DNA of 64,000 nt from Myxococcus stipitatus (GTDB lineage: Bacteria > Myxococcota > Myxococcia > Myxococcales > Myxococcaceae), in assembly GCF_021412625.1 (NCBI RefSeq), contig NZ_JAKCFI010000017.1, forward strand, positions 62,001 to 126,000, written 5' to 3'. How positions within the stretch are numbered: position 1 is the first letter of the stretch; each line of letters starts with the position of its first letter. The notes under the pieces are model-generated. The model saw only the letters and a list, made by a program, of their open reading frames with translations. It was not told the origin of the DNA and made no database searches. The position numbers and the translations under genes are program-made. This document shows positions 10,187 to 19,577 of this stretch, piece after piece.

Positions 10187-11575
10187 ATGAAACTTCGAGG
10201 GCTGGCACTGGCGTGTCTGGGGGCTGTTGCGTTCACGGGGTGTGGGGACGCGGGAGGGGAGCCCGCGGTCGAGGAGCTGGTGGGGGTGTCGGAGGCGGCG
10301 GCGACCGCGACGCGCATCTACGCGACGGAGGCGTCGCTGGAGCTGAGCTTCGAGACGATGGGGACGTTCGAGACGCGCAATGGAGTCCGCTCGCTCATCC
10401 TCCACGCGACGGCGAACCGCTATCTGCAGAACGTGTTCAGCTTCGTGCCGGACGACGCGTTCGGACAGGCGAACATCATCAGCGAGCGCCGCTTCGAGGT
10501 GGTGCTGCCCGAGGGGCACGAGCTGAACAGCATCCTCTCCGGGCTGCCGCTGTTCATCAGCGTCAACACCTTCACGGGTACGCCCACGAGCTACACGGCG
10601 AAGATCGAGGTGTATCCGCGCTTCTTCGACTTCCGTGGCGCCAGCTCCGTGTACATCGAGGAGGCGGTGGACCCGGTCTACGTGGTGAATGGCGTGGACA
10701 ACCTGGTGTACCGCGGCCGGGCGGACGTGCTGGCGGACTCGCTGGTGGTGACGGCCGAGGACGGCACGCCGCTGGTGTCGCGCGTGGACGCGGACACGTT
10801 CCGGCTGGACTGGTCGTATTCGGCGGTGAAGCAGGCCATGGACCCGCACACCACGCCGCTGACCTTCACCGCGAGCACCCTGGGTGGGCAGTCGGTGCAG
10901 AAGACGGCGCGGCTGGTGGCGCGCGTGACGTCGCTGGCGCTGACGACGGAGGACCCGTACCAGGTGTGGCCGTCGGAGTCCTGTCGGCCGGAGGTGTACA
11001 GCTGCATCCACTCGAAGCCGGCGGGCACGACGGACTACGGCGACTGTGGTTCGAACCGCCAGGTGTCGCGGTGTATGTACGTGACGAACGCGTGTGAGGT
11101 AGCGCCGAGCGTGGCCCTGGCGCTGACGCCGGTCGACGCGTCGGCGCTGGAGCCGGCCATCGACGCGTGGAACGACGGTTCGAACGGTGGCGCGTGGCAC
11201 CACCTGGAGCCCATCGACGCGTACAGCACGCCGGTGTGCACGACGCCGCCCGCGACCATCCAGGCGGTGATGAACGAGGTCCACGGTGGGCTGTCGCAGC
11301 AGTACCAGGGCTTCCCGGCCATCGAGGACGGCGTGTTCACCGACCGGGCGGGCCTGTCGCAGAGCGTGTTCTTCGTGAACGGTTACTACGGCAATGGCGA
11401 GGCGCTGCTCGCGGCGATCGACGCGTATGCCGGTGGCGGCGCGGTCCATGCGTGGATTGGCGACTACGAGGTGCCGTGCCACAACTGCCACCAGTTCAAC
11501 CAGGTGGCCGTGCTGTTCTACCCGGCGAGCGGCAAGGTGCTCGTGCTCCAGGGGTACACGGGCTACGACTCGTGA
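10187..11575 (+). CDS. Large hypothetical lipoprotein with disulfide-rich C-terminal domain
   Basis: 462 residues. The lipoprotein signal has lipobox FTGC (Cys about residue 18). The mature protein has a first, beta-rich half (about 45-290) without cysteines, and a C-terminal domain from about 300 with several cysteine pairs (SCRPEVYSC, CGSNRQVSRC, CHNC). The late part with YYGNGEALLAAIDAYAGGG and VHAWIGDYEVPCHNC has the look of a papain-like or 'peptidase C39-like' domain, but I cannot name catalytic residues. The start at 10187 gives the signal peptide and has GGAG upstream. A long hairpin terminator follows the stop. Exported and probably outer-membrane-anchored; function unknown. Confidence 0.85.
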   Translation: MKLRGLALACLGAVAFTGCGDAGGEPAVEELVGVSEAAATATRIYATEASLELSFETMGTFETRNGVRSLILHATANRYLQNVFSFVPDDAFGQANIISERRFEVVLPEGHELNSILSGLPLFISVNTFTGTPTSYTAKIEVYPRFFDFRGASSVYIEEAVDPVYVVNGVDNLVYRGRADVLADSLVVTAEDGTPLVSRVDADTFRLDWSYSAVKQAMDPHTTPLTFTASTLGGQSVQKTARLVARVTSLALTTEDPYQVWPSESCRPEVYSCIHSKPAGTTDYGDCGSNRQVSRCMYVTNACEVAPSVALALTPVDASALEPAIDAWNDGSNGGAWHHLEPIDAYSTPVCTTPPATIQAVMNEVHGGLSQQYQGFPAIEDGVFTDRAGLSQSVFFVNGYYGNGEALLAAIDAYAGGGAVHAWIGDYEVPCHNCHQFNQVAVLFYPASGKVLVLQGYTGYDS

Positions 11576-11596
11576 GTTGAGGTTGGGCTGAAGGTG

Positions 11597-11638
11597 AAGG
11601 CTCCGTCTCCTTCGTGGGGGCGGGGCCTTGGTCGTTTC
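11597..11638 (+). terminator. Intrinsic terminator after the large lipoprotein gene
   Basis: AAGGCTCCGTCTCC (11597-11610) pairs over 14 positions (a few G-T pairs) with the strand ending GGGGCCTT at 11629, then GGTCGTTTCT. The stem is long and sits 21 bases after the stop. Confidence 0.6.
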
Positions 11639-11710
11639 TGGGACGGCGCGTCCCGGCGGTTGACGAGCGCCCCTGCCATCTCGCCTGATGGGAGATGCGA
11701 GGTGGAGGCC

Positions 11711-12829
11711 ATGGACCGCGACCGGAGCGCCTTCTTGAGATATTGGATCCTCTGTTCGTCTCTTCTCGCGGCCTGCGCCACCTCCCCAATGCGGCCCGCG
11801 GCACCCGAAATGGGAACCGCGACCGTGACTCCCGTGGTCCAGGCTCCTCCGAGCACCGAGTTCACCTTCGCGAGTGTCGAGGTGTTCGGCTCGAGAAAGG
11901 TCCCGAAGGAGAAGCTGCTCGAAGTCATCGGGCTGCCGGCTCCGGGCACCCGGATCGACAAGGCCCGGTTCGATTTCGTGGGGATGCTCCAGGCGAGCAA
12001 GAAGCGCTTGCTCGAGACCTGGAAGTTCGCCCTGTGTCGGTACTCGGTGATCGAGTACCCCGGCAACATCATGCGCGTGACGGTGGACCTCGTGGACGAG
12101 GGCGACGAGTGGCGCATGGCGTTCCATCCCGCGCCGGAAGGCCAGCCCGAGGATCCGGGCGGCCTGGTCGCCGCCTGGGCCCGCTACGTGGAGAAGCTCG
12201 AGGGGCTGAGGCGTACCGGGGCGTATCCCGTCTTCGGAGCAGGGCAGTGCCAGGGAATCGTCTGCTTCGGAGGCTTCGGACATCCGGAGCTGCTGCCGCT
12301 CGAGCAGACCTTCGTCGAGGGGGTACCTCGCCACTTCGATGCCCTCGTGCGAGTGGTGCGTGAGGACCGCGACGAAGTCCGGCGAATGCACGCGGTGATG
12401 TTGCTCTCGTACGGTTCGTCGCGAGAGAAGCTCGCGGCGGTGCTCGGGCCGGCGGTGAAGGACCCGTCCACGGGTGTGCGCAACGAAGCCTTGCGCATGC
12501 TCGGCGCCATCCAGAAGGACCAGGGGCACACCATCAGCCCGTTGGAGCCCGTGCTCGAGGCGCTCTGGTTCCCGCAGAGTACCGACCGCAACAAGGCTGG
12601 CTGGGCGCTCGTGCGGATTGTCGAGACCGAGGGTGCTGTTCGCCGCAAGCAGATTCTCGACTCCGCGGGTGAGATGCTCCTCCAGATGGCCGCCATGGAG
12701 CAGCCGACCGACTCCGAGCCCGCGCTCAAGGTGTTGACCCTCCTCGCCGGTCGCGACCTGGGGGACGAGGGAGCGCGGCGTCGGTGGGTCGAGGAGACGA
12801 CCACGCGTGAGCGAGGGTCGGAGCACTGA
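11711..12829 (+). CDS. HEAT-repeat-like lipoprotein
   Basis: 372 residues. The signal ends at lipobox LLAAC (Cys about residue 20). Residues 45-160 form a domain beginning FTFASVEVFGSRKVPKEKLLEVIG, which resembles the start of a POTRA-like strand-helix unit. From about 215 to the end there are helical repeats of the HEAT type (VREDRDEVRRMHAVMLL, VKDPSTGVRNEALRMLG, NKAGWALVRIVE). ATG 11711 follows GGTGGAGG by two bases, a rather short spacing. Such proteins usually serve as envelope binding scaffolds. Function unknown. The gene faces the tRNA gene end to end. Confidence 0.82.
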   Translation: MDRDRSAFLRYWILCSSLLAACATSPMRPAAPEMGTATVTPVVQAPPSTEFTFASVEVFGSRKVPKEKLLEVIGLPAPGTRIDKARFDFVGMLQASKKRLLETWKFALCRYSVIEYPGNIMRVTVDLVDEGDEWRMAFHPAPEGQPEDPGGLVAAWARYVEKLEGLRRTGAYPVFGAGQCQGIVCFGGFGHPELLPLEQTFVEGVPRHFDALVRVVREDRDEVRRMHAVMLLSYGSSREKLAAVLGPAVKDPSTGVRNEALRMLGAIQKDQGHTISPLEPVLEALWFPQSTDRNKAGWALVRIVETEGAVRRKQILDSAGEMLLQMAAMEQPTDSEPALKVLTLLAGRDLGDEGARRRWVEETTTRERGSEH

Positions 12830-12867
12830 GCGGGAGGGGGCCGACAGTCCGTCCGGCCATGGCGCCC

Positions 12868-12907
12868 AAAAGAAAACCCCGGAATCACTCGAGGAGTGAC
12901 TCCGGGG
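12868..12907 (-). terminator. Strong intrinsic terminator of the tRNA gene
   Basis: A 14-bp hairpin with one mismatch (12877-12907, three-base loop) is followed on the minus strand by TTTTCTTTT (12876-12868). It lies four bases after the tRNA 3' end and is a model for intrinsic terminators in this genome. It may also end the convergent lipoprotein transcript. Confidence 0.92.
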
Positions 12908-12911
12908 CTTG

Positions 12912-12985
12912 TGGCCAGGGTCGGACTTGAACCGACTACCTGCGGATTATGAGACCGCCGCTCTAACCAGGTGAGCTACCTGGCC
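12912..12985 (-). tRNA. tRNA with CAT anticodon (elongator Met, or Ile2 if lysidine-modified)
   Basis: 74 bases on the minus strand fold as a cloverleaf: acceptor GGCCAGG/CCTGGCC, D arm GCTC...GAGC, anticodon arm GCGGT-CTCATAA-TCCGC, T arm with GTTCAAGTCC. The anticodon is CAT. CCA is not encoded (the next bases are CAAG). The acceptor begins with a G-C pair, so it is not initiator tRNA-fMet. CAT may be read as Met or, if modified by TilS (encoded at 51229), as Ile for AUA codons; the T-loop resembles Ile2 of E. coli. The last pair of the anticodon stem (T31-T39) is a mismatch. Confidence 0.93.
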
Positions 12986-13400
12986 GTAAGGTCTAACCTA
13001 CGGCTTTTACTACGGAACTTCCAGTACTTCGTTATCGCGCCTCCTGTTGGACCGACCACGCCCATCAGGGAGGGTGACTCGACGAGCCGAGTTACGGGGC
13101 GGCTCTATACCACACGCGCTTCCAAGGGCAATGGGATCGCGATGGGGGCCGTGCGAAGTGGGGTCGAACCGTGCCGTGGGGGACGGGGTGGCTGGCGCGA
13201 GGGGACTGTTCCGCAATGGAGCGACACCGGTCTCGTGGCTCTCCCGCCCTTTGGGCGGAGGGGCCCCGAGGCGGAAGCTCCCTGAATGGCTGCTCCGCCG
13301 CTCGAGCTCCGAGGGGAGGCCTTGGTCAGCCAATGGAAGAGGACGGGTGGACCGGCGGACATTGCCTCTGGCGGCGGTACGAGTACATGGAGCCGCTCGA
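12986..13400. other. Intergenic region upstream of the tRNA
   Basis: 415 bases without a convincing gene. It carries the tRNA leader (minus) and its probable promoter at 13104-13131, plus a small perfect hairpin CCGCCC-TTT-GGGCGG near 13250. Several short open frames cross it on both strands, but they have no ribosome site or family match. Confidence 0.5.
13104..13131 (-). promoter_or_regulatory. Probable tRNA promoter
   Basis: Minus strand: TTGCCC (13131-13126), 16-base spacer, TATAGA (13109-13104) with an extended TGG just before the -10 and a GC-rich discriminator (GCCGCC) after it, as in stable-RNA promoters. Transcription would start near 13097, about 110 bases before the mature tRNA. 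Confidence 0.5.
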
Positions 13401-13781
13401 ATGCAGAGCCTGAAGCGGTGGAGACAGAAGGTCCAGCAGCTCAAGACGGAGGTGGCGGCGCTCTTCATCGCGATCCGGCACCCTGGAGTCCCCTGGTACG
13501 CGAAGCTCCTTGCGGCGGGGGTGGTCGCCTATGCGCTGAGCCCCGTGGACCTCATTCCCGACTTCATCCCGGTCCTCGGCCTCCTCGACGACCTGGTCCT
13601 CGTCCCACTTGGCATTCTCCTGGTCCGCCGGCTCATTCCTCCCGCGGTGCTCGCCGAATGTCGGGACAGGGCACGCGCGGAGGAGAACCTGCGCAAGACG
13701 AGCTGGGCCGCGGGGGCGGTCATCATCACCCTGTGGGTGCTGCTCGCGCTGCTGCTCGTGCGGTGGTTGCGGCACCCCTGA
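13401..13781 (+). CDS. DUF1232 (YkvA-like) membrane protein
   Basis: 126 residues. The central segment PWYAKLLAAGVVAYALSPVD followed by LIPDFIPVLGLLDDL is the signature of the DUF1232/YkvA family of small inner-membrane proteins of unknown role. A C-terminal membrane helix (about 100-120) follows a charged stretch. ATG 13401 is chosen because the family domain then begins at a normal distance; GGAG lies eight bases upstream. The longer open frame before it has no support. It appears to be a single-gene unit. Confidence 0.88.
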   Translation: MQSLKRWRQKVQQLKTEVAALFIAIRHPGVPWYAKLLAAGVVAYALSPVDLIPDFIPVLGLLDDLVLVPLGILLVRRLIPPAVLAECRDRARAEENLRKTSWAAGAVIITLWVLLALLLVRWLRHP

Positions 13782-14082
13782 CGCCATCGCCCGGGCCGGC
13801 GCCGTCCGTCTCCGGGGGGCGCGGTTGGTTCGCTTCTGCATGGGGCGTCGCTCTGTCATGTCGGACACTGCACCTGCCTCTTCGTTGTGGGTGTCTACTG
13901 CGGTGGATCAAGCCTGCTTCCGAGGGCACTGGGAGCGCGATGGGACATGGCTCCATGTGGCTCGGAGGGGGACTGGGACCTGGGACCGGGGGCGGTAATG
14001 GCCAGGTGGGCGCGAGACTTCACGCCTGATGGGGTTCAGACTTGTTAAAGCCAAGAGGCTTTCTCTCCTGAAGGGAACGTCC
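13782..14082. other. Intergenic region, 301 bases
   Basis: No gene is supported. A 46-codon open frame (13858-13998) lacks a ribosome site. Close to the next gene there is a perfect hairpin AAAGCC-AAGA-GGCTTT (14047-14062), 20 bases before the start codon, which could affect translation of the hydrolase gene. The region must also hold that gene's promoter, which I could not place. Confidence 0.4.
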
Positions 14083-15087
14083 ATGCCGACCGAGCCAGGG
14101 ACCTCTGTGTCGTCGAGTGCGCCGCGAATGCACCTGCTCGACCGGTTCCTCAGCGCCCGCGTGAAGGCCGCGCTGTTCTCCGAAGGCTGGGGCGACGAGT
14201 CCGCGCTGGTGGGGGCCTCGTTGATGTCGCACCTGTGCCCAGAGGTCCGTCCGCTCGAGGTCAGGTGGGCGAGGCCCAGCGAGCAGGGGCGCCGGCTCGT
14301 CGTGGATGGCTTCTTCGACTCTCCATGTCCCTTGCTCCCGAAGGAGGTTCGACAGGGATACTTGCGGCGCATCTCCGCGAAGCCGGGGCCGTCACGAGGC
14401 GCCTGCGTCATCCTCGCGGCGTCGAGGGACGAGGGCTACTTCATCCGCTCGTGGCTGTTCGCGCCGCTCGCCGAGCAGGGCGTCGATGTCTTCCTGCTGG
14501 AGAACCCCTACTACGGCGTCCGGCGCGCGCTCGGGCAGCGCGGGCCTCATGTGCGGACCGTGAGCGACCAGCTCACCATGAACCTGGCTACCATCGAGGA
14601 GGCTCGCTCCTTCGTGGCCTTCGCGAAGGCGCAGGGCTACGAACGCGTCGCCGTCGCTGGCTACAGCATGGGCGGCTTCATGGCCGCGCTGACCGCCGCG
14701 ACGTTGCCCATGCCCGTCGGTGTCGCCGCGCTCGCGGCGGGAGCCTCGCCCGCGCCGGTGTTCACGAAGGGCGCCCACTCCCGCTCCGTGAACTTCCGCG
14801 CGCTCTCGCTCACCACGAGCGAGGGCGAGGCCCGTGCCCGCCTCGCGAACATCCTGGACGCCGCGAGTGCTCGCACGCTGCCCCCACCTCCGCAGCCGGA
14901 CGCGGCCATCATCGTCGCGTGCGCGAAGGACGGCTTCGTCCCCATCGCGGAGGCCGAGGCCCTGCATGCGCACTGGGCAGGCAGTGAGCTGCGCATCATC
15001 GACGCCGGCCACATCTCCGCCGTCTTCACGGAGGGCCCCGCGTTGCGCAGGGCCATCCGTGACGCCCTCGACCGCGTGCGCGTGTAG
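14083..15087 (+). CDS. Alpha/beta hydrolase, ABHD18-like
   Basis: 334 residues. The nucleophile elbow GYSMGG places the catalytic Ser at about residue 195; an Asp in ACAKDGFVP and a His in DAGHISAVF complete a likely triad. The overall pattern, with LLENPYYGVRR and a long N-terminal region, matches the ABHD18/DUF2048 group, whose natural substrates are poorly known (probably lipids or esters). ATG 14083 is preceded by GAAGGGAA; the in-frame start at 14029 has no such site. It has no signal peptide, so it acts in the cytoplasm. It converges on the efflux operon, with a shared hairpin between them. Confidence 0.88.
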   Translation: MPTEPGTSVSSSAPRMHLLDRFLSARVKAALFSEGWGDESALVGASLMSHLCPEVRPLEVRWARPSEQGRRLVVDGFFDSPCPLLPKEVRQGYLRRISAKPGPSRGACVILAASRDEGYFIRSWLFAPLAEQGVDVFLLENPYYGVRRALGQRGPHVRTVSDQLTMNLATIEEARSFVAFAKAQGYERVAVAGYSMGGFMAALTAATLPMPVGVAALAAGASPAPVFTKGAHSRSVNFRALSLTTSEGEARARLANILDAASARTLPPPPQPDAAIIVACAKDGFVPIAEAEALHAHWAGSELRIIDAGHISAVFTEGPALRRAIRDALDRVRV

Positions 15088-15119
15088 CCGGACCCGAGCG
15101 AACCGCCCGGCCACACGCG
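15079..15119. terminator. Bidirectional terminator between convergent genes
   Basis: CGCGTGT (15079-15085) pairs with ACACGCG (15113-15119) and GCCGG (15087-15091) with CCGGC (15107-15111), one A/C mismatch between them. The stem spans the stop codon of the hydrolase gene and lies just past the end of the TolC-family gene. Confidence 0.55.
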
Positions 15120-15126
15120 GGGCCCG

Positions 15127-16395
15127 TCACGGCGCGGTGGGCAGGGAGTCCAGTCCGGCGGCGAAGAGGACGGCGGCCTCGGCCTGCTTCACGGCCTCGC
15201 TCTGCTGGAGGTGGAGCACCCGCATGTCCTTGAGCGAGCGGAAGGCATCGAGCAGCTCCAGGATTCCGCCACGGCCCTCGCGATAGGCATCCTCGGCCAT
15301 CCTCCGCACCGTGGGCAGCCGCTCGACCACGTCCTTCTCCAAGCGGGCCAACGCCTCCGTCCTCTTCAAGAGCACCGCATGGGCGCGCGACAGCTCCGCG
15401 TTCGCCTCGGCCAGCTCCGCGTCCATCGCTCGCGACTCCGCGTCGACCTCCGCCGAGGCCCGGCTGATGGCGCCCTGGTTCCGGTCGAACAAGGGGAGGG
15501 GAAGCCCCACGCCGACGTAGCCCAGGGTGCTCTTCTCGTGACGCGTGAAGAGGAGGCCCGCGGCGATGGAGGGGATGGGGAGGCTCTCGCGCCGTGCCAC
15601 CGTCAACCCACCCCGAGCCACCTCCTGCCTCTCCCGGGCCGCGACGAGCGAGGGCCGTTGGTGTCGACTCGTCTCCCAGAGCGTCTCCAGCGGCGGGACG
15701 GCTCCCGAGGACCGGAGCGTCCCCTCGGCGTGAGGATTCCAATCCGGAATCCCCAGCAGCCCCGCGAGCTTCCCCGAGGCATCGTCCACGTTGGCGCGGG
15801 CATTCATCACCTCGACCTCCATCGTCCGGCTCTCCACCTCGATGCGCTCCACGTCATAGCGGCTGGAGTCGCCCGCGGCGGCACGCCCCTTCACCACCTT
15901 CTCCACGCGGCCCAGGTCCTGCGACATCTCCTCGAGCACGCGCAACTCCTCCTGGCTCGCGAGCAGGGACGCGAAGGCTTCCCGGACCGAGAGCGCCCGC
16001 TCCGCCAGGGACGCCTTCACGCGCGCCTGTTCGGCGGCCACGCTCCGGTCCGCGAGCGCGCGCTTCGCTCCCCGCTGCCCGAAGAGCAGCAGCGGTTGCT
16101 CCACCGTGAACTGGTGGGTGATGGCCGAGCCGGTGTTGACGCCCGTCGCGAGTATCTGGGAGCTGTAGCTGAGCGACGGGTTGGGAAGCAGGCCCGCCGT
16201 GACACGGTCCGCCTCCGTCACCGCCACGCGAGCACGCTCCGCCGTGGCCCACGGACTGTTCGTCGCGAGCAGCTCCAGGGCCTGTTCCAGGGTGATGTTC
16301 GTCGGAGGTCGTGGGGGCGTCTCCGTCGCCTGGGCCCACGCACCCCCCGAGCCCAATGTGAGCCACAGCATTGTCGTCGAGATGAACCGCTTCAT
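15127..16395 (-). CDS. Outer-membrane channel of metal RND efflux system (TolC/CzcC family)
   Basis: 422 residues with a signal peptide ending AWAQ and no lipobox, so it is not a lipoprotein as some family members are. The two internally similar halves (about 30-215 and 225-420) with long coiled-coil helices rich in Ala, Glu and Arg are typical of outer-membrane efflux proteins. It would form the trimeric exit duct for the RND pump. ATG at 16395 overlaps the pump gene stop as ATGA, so it is the last gene of the adaptor-pump-channel operon. Confidence 0.93.
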   Translation of the reverse strand: MKRFISTTMLWLTLGSGGAWAQATETPPRPPTNITLEQALELLATNSPWATAERARVAVTEADRVTAGLLPNPSLSYSSQILATGVNTGSAITHQFTVEQPLLLFGQRGAKRALADRSVAAEQARVKASLAERALSVREAFASLLASQEELRVLEEMSQDLGRVEKVVKGRAAAGDSSRYDVERIEVESRTMEVEVMNARANVDDASGKLAGLLGIPDWNPHAEGTLRSSGAVPPLETLWETSRHQRPSLVAARERQEVARGGLTVARRESLPIPSIAAGLLFTRHEKSTLGYVGVGLPLPLFDRNQGAISRASAEVDAESRAMDAELAEANAELSRAHAVLLKRTEALARLEKDVVERLPTVRRMAEDAYREGRGGILELLDAFRSLKDMRVLHLQQSEAVKQAEAAVLFAAGLDSLPTAP

Positions 16396-19300
16396 GCCGC
16401 CACCGCTCCCACCTTGCCCGCTTCCGCGGTGTTGTTCGCATCCAGGGATGCCACCTCCGCCTCCAGCTCGTCGTCATCCGGTGTTCCCTCCGACGCGGAG
16501 TGTTTGCCCACGATGACCGAGTAGACGGCCGGCAGCGCGAACAGCGAAACGAGCACCGCCGTCACCAGCCCGCCGATGATGACGATGGCGAACGGTCGCT
16601 GCGTCTCGCTCCCGGCGCCCGTCGACAGCGCCGCGGGGAACAGTCCGAGCATCGCGAGCATCGCCGTCATCAACACCGCGCGGAATCGGCTCGCCGCTCC
16701 GCGTGGCAGCGCTGTCTCCAACGCCTCTCCCTGGCGTCGACGGTCATCCACCGCGCTCACCACGAGCAGCGAGGCGAGACACACCTGCCCCAGGAGGGTG
16801 ATGAAGCCCACCGCCGCGCTGACCGACAGGGGCACCCCCGTCACCGCCAGGGCCAGCACGCCGCCGCACATGGCGAAGGGCGCACCCGCCAGCACCGTCC
16901 CCGCGCTGCGCACCGAACCGAGGGCCGCGTACAGCAGCGCGAACACCACGATGAACGACACCGGCACGATGACCGCGAGGCGTCCGAGCGCGCGCTGCTG
17001 GTTCTCGAACTCGCCACCCCACTTGATGAAGGTCCCCTCCGGAATCTTCACCTCCTTCTCCACCGTGGCCATGGCCTCCTGGATGGTGGAGCCCATGTCG
17101 CGGCCCTCGACGTTGAACTTCAGCGCGAGCGTGCGGCTGTTGGCCTCGCGGTTGATGCTCGCGCGCCCCAGGGCCTTCTCGATGCTCGCCACCTCGCGCA
17201 GAGGGACGTGGCCCCCGCTGGCGGTGGGCACGAGGATGTCGCCGATGCGGGTCTCGTCCTCGCGCTCCGCCCCCGTGAGGATGACGCGGACGGAGACGGG
17301 GCGCTCCTGCTCCCACAGCTCCGTCACCACCTTGCCGCCGAGCGCCGTCTCCACCAGCTCCTGGGCCGTGGAGACATCGATGCCCGCCCGAGCAAGGGCC
17401 GGCCGGTCCAGCACCACCTGGAGCTGCGGGACGCTGGAGTCACGGTAGAGCCCCAGGTCGACCACGCCCTCGACCTTCTGGAGCGCGACGACCGCCTGCT
17501 CCAACGTGGAGCGCATCGCCGCGAGGTCCGTGCCGAAGATCTTCAGCACCACCTTGCCGCGCACGCCGCTGATGGCCTCCTCCACGCTGTCCTTGATGGG
17601 CTGCGAGAAGTTGAAGCTCACGCCGGGAATCTCCAGCAGCGAGGCGCGCATCTCCCGGATGATGCGCTCCTTGTCCCAGCCCTCGCGCCACCGCTCCTCG
17701 GGGTGGAAGCGCACGAACGTCTTCCCCATGTTGACGGACTCGTTGTCGGTGCCGTCCTCGGGGCGGCCCTGCTCGACGAGCACCTCCTTCACCTCGGGGA
17801 ACGCGAGGATGCGGCGGCGCACCTCCAACAGCACCTCCGCGCCCCGTGACAGCGAGATGCTCGCCGGCATCTCCACGAAGATGTTGATGTCGCCCTCGTC
17901 CAGCTCCGGGAGGAACTCGCTGCCGACCCGGGAACCGACGACGCCCGTGAACACCACCAGCGCCGCCATGGCGCCGAAGACCAGCGCCTTGCGCGGCAAC
18001 AGCCACGCCACCGCGCGGGCATACCCCTCCCGTAGCACGCCGAGCAACCGGGGCTCCTTCACCTCCGCGTCCTTGGGGCGCAGGAACAGCGCGCACAGCG
18101 CGGGAATCACCGTCAGCGCGAACACCAGCGCGCCCACGAGCGCGAAGCTGTAGGTCAGCGACAGCGGGCGGAAGATGCGGCCCTCGACGCGCTCCAGCGT
18201 GAAGACGGGGATGAGCGCGGCGATGATGATGGCCATCGCGAAGAACGTGGGACGCGCCACGTCGAGCGCCGAGTGGAGGATGAGGCCGAGCATCGCCTTG
18301 CGCCGCTTGGGTCGCCGCATCGCCGCCTCGTGCAGCACGTTCTCCACCAGCACCACCGCGCCATCCACGAGGATGCCGAAGTCGATGGCGCCCATGGAGA
18401 TGAGGTTCGCCGGCAGGCCCACCATCCGCAGGCCGATGAAGGCCGTCAGCAGCGCGAGGGGAATGACGGACGCGACGATGAGCGAGCAGCGCAGGCTGCG
18501 CAGGAACAGCCACGCCACGGCGACGACGAGGATGGCTCCGTGCAACAGGTTGTGGTGCACCGTGCCCAGCGCGTGCTGCACCAGCGTGTTCCGGTCGTAG
18601 AACGCCTCGATGCGCATGCCCTGGGGGAGCACGCGCTCGTTCAGCTCCTTCACCTTCTCGTGGACGCCCTCCAGCACCACGCTCGGGTTCTCCCCTCGGC
18701 GCAGGAGCACCACGCCTTCGGTGACGTCCATGTCCAGGTCGTGGCTCACCGTGCCGCGCCGGGGCGTATGGGAGGCCACCACGCGCGCGACATCGCCCAC
18801 CGTCACCGGCGTCCCGTCCTCGCTCTTGAGCACGATGTCCTGCACGTCACGCGCCCCGCGCAGGTAGCCCACGCCGCGGATGAGCAGCTCCTGGTCTCCC
18901 TGTTTCAGGAACCCGCCACCGACGTTGCGGTTGGAGCGCTCCAGCGCCTGGGTGACGTCCGCGAGCGTCAGCCCGTGCGCGAGCAGCCGCGACGGGTCCA
19001 CCTGGACATGGAACTCCTTCAGGAACCCACCCAGGCTGAGCACGTCCGCCACGCCCGGGACCTGCCGGAGGTGACGCGCGATGCTCCACTCCATCTCCGA
19101 GCGCGTCTCCGTGAGCGTGTGCCGGTCGCTCAGCACCCGGAACTGGTACACCTTGCCCAGCGGCGTGGCCTCGGGCGCCAGCCGCGCGTCCGCGTCGTCC
19201 GGCAGGTCCGCGCTGGCCAGCCGCTCGGACACGGTGGTGCGGGCCTTGAACGGGTCCACGCCGTCATCGAAGGTGAGGAAGATGAGCGAGAGGCCGAAGA

Positions 19301-19559
19301 GGCTCTCGCTGCGCATCTGCACCATCCCCGGCGTGCCGTTGAGCACCCGCTCCAGGGGGACCGTCACCTGTCGCTCGATCTCCTCGGGCGCCAGGCCCGG
19401 CATCTGCGCGATGACGTTGACCTGGAGGTTGGTGACGTCGGGGAACGCCTCGACCGGCGTGTCCAGATAGGCCTTCACGCCGAACAGGCCGATGCCGAGC
19501 GTCAGCGCCAGGACCGGCAGGCGACTGCGAACGCAGAACGCGATGAGTGCTTTCAACAT
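16392..19559 (-). CDS. Heavy-metal RND efflux pump (CzcA/CusA type)
   Basis: 1055 residues, the usual length of heavy-metal-efflux RND pumps, which export divalent or monovalent metal ions from the periplasm by proton antiport. Twelve membrane helices in the standard 1+5+1+5 layout are visible. Helix 4 carries DFGILVDGAVVLVE, with the two Asp and one Glu required for proton transfer in CzcA. The first periplasmic half starts after SRLPVLALTLGIGLFG. The sequence alone does not tell Zn/Co/Cd from Cu/Ag; the DFG-x3-DGA-x4-E pattern fits the divalent-type group better. The adaptor gene lies upstream and the channel gene overlaps downstream. Confidence 0.95.
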   Translation of the reverse strand: MLKALIAFCVRSRLPVLALTLGIGLFGVKAYLDTPVEAFPDVTNLQVNVIAQMPGLAPEEIERQVTVPLERVLNGTPGMVQMRSESLFGLSLIFLTFDDGVDPFKARTTVSERLASADLPDDADARLAPEATPLGKVYQFRVLSDRHTLTETRSEMEWSIARHLRQVPGVADVLSLGGFLKEFHVQVDPSRLLAHGLTLADVTQALERSNRNVGGGFLKQGDQELLIRGVGYLRGARDVQDIVLKSEDGTPVTVGDVARVVASHTPRRGTVSHDLDMDVTEGVVLLRRGENPSVVLEGVHEKVKELNERVLPQGMRIEAFYDRNTLVQHALGTVHHNLLHGAILVVAVAWLFLRSLRCSLIVASVIPLALLTAFIGLRMVGLPANLISMGAIDFGILVDGAVVLVENVLHEAAMRRPKRRKAMLGLILHSALDVARPTFFAMAIIIAALIPVFTLERVEGRIFRPLSLTYSFALVGALVFALTVIPALCALFLRPKDAEVKEPRLLGVLREGYARAVAWLLPRKALVFGAMAALVVFTGVVGSRVGSEFLPELDEGDINIFVEMPASISLSRGAEVLLEVRRRILAFPEVKEVLVEQGRPEDGTDNESVNMGKTFVRFHPEERWREGWDKERIIREMRASLLEIPGVSFNFSQPIKDSVEEAISGVRGKVVLKIFGTDLAAMRSTLEQAVVALQKVEGVVDLGLYRDSSVPQLQVVLDRPALARAGIDVSTAQELVETALGGKVVTELWEQERPVSVRVILTGAEREDETRIGDILVPTASGGHVPLREVASIEKALGRASINREANSRTLALKFNVEGRDMGSTIQEAMATVEKEVKIPEGTFIKWGGEFENQQRALGRLAVIVPVSFIVVFALLYAALGSVRSAGTVLAGAPFAMCGGVLALAVTGVPLSVSAAVGFITLLGQVCLASLLVVSAVDDRRRQGEALETALPRGAASRFRAVLMTAMLAMLGLFPAALSTGAGSETQRPFAIVIIGGLVTAVLVSLFALPAVYSVIVGKHSASEGTPDDDELEAEVASLDANNTAEAGKVGAVAA

Positions 19560-19577
19560 GGAGTGTCCTCGGGGCGC

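Noticed and set aside
10142..12826. 894-codon minus-strand open frame across two lipoprotein genes
   Set aside because: It spans the end of one gene, a terminator and another gene on the plus strand; the translation is low-complexity.
13858..13998. 46-codon plus-strand open frame in the gap before the hydrolase gene
   Set aside because: It has no Shine-Dalgarno site and no family pattern, and its codon use is poorer than in the neighbours.
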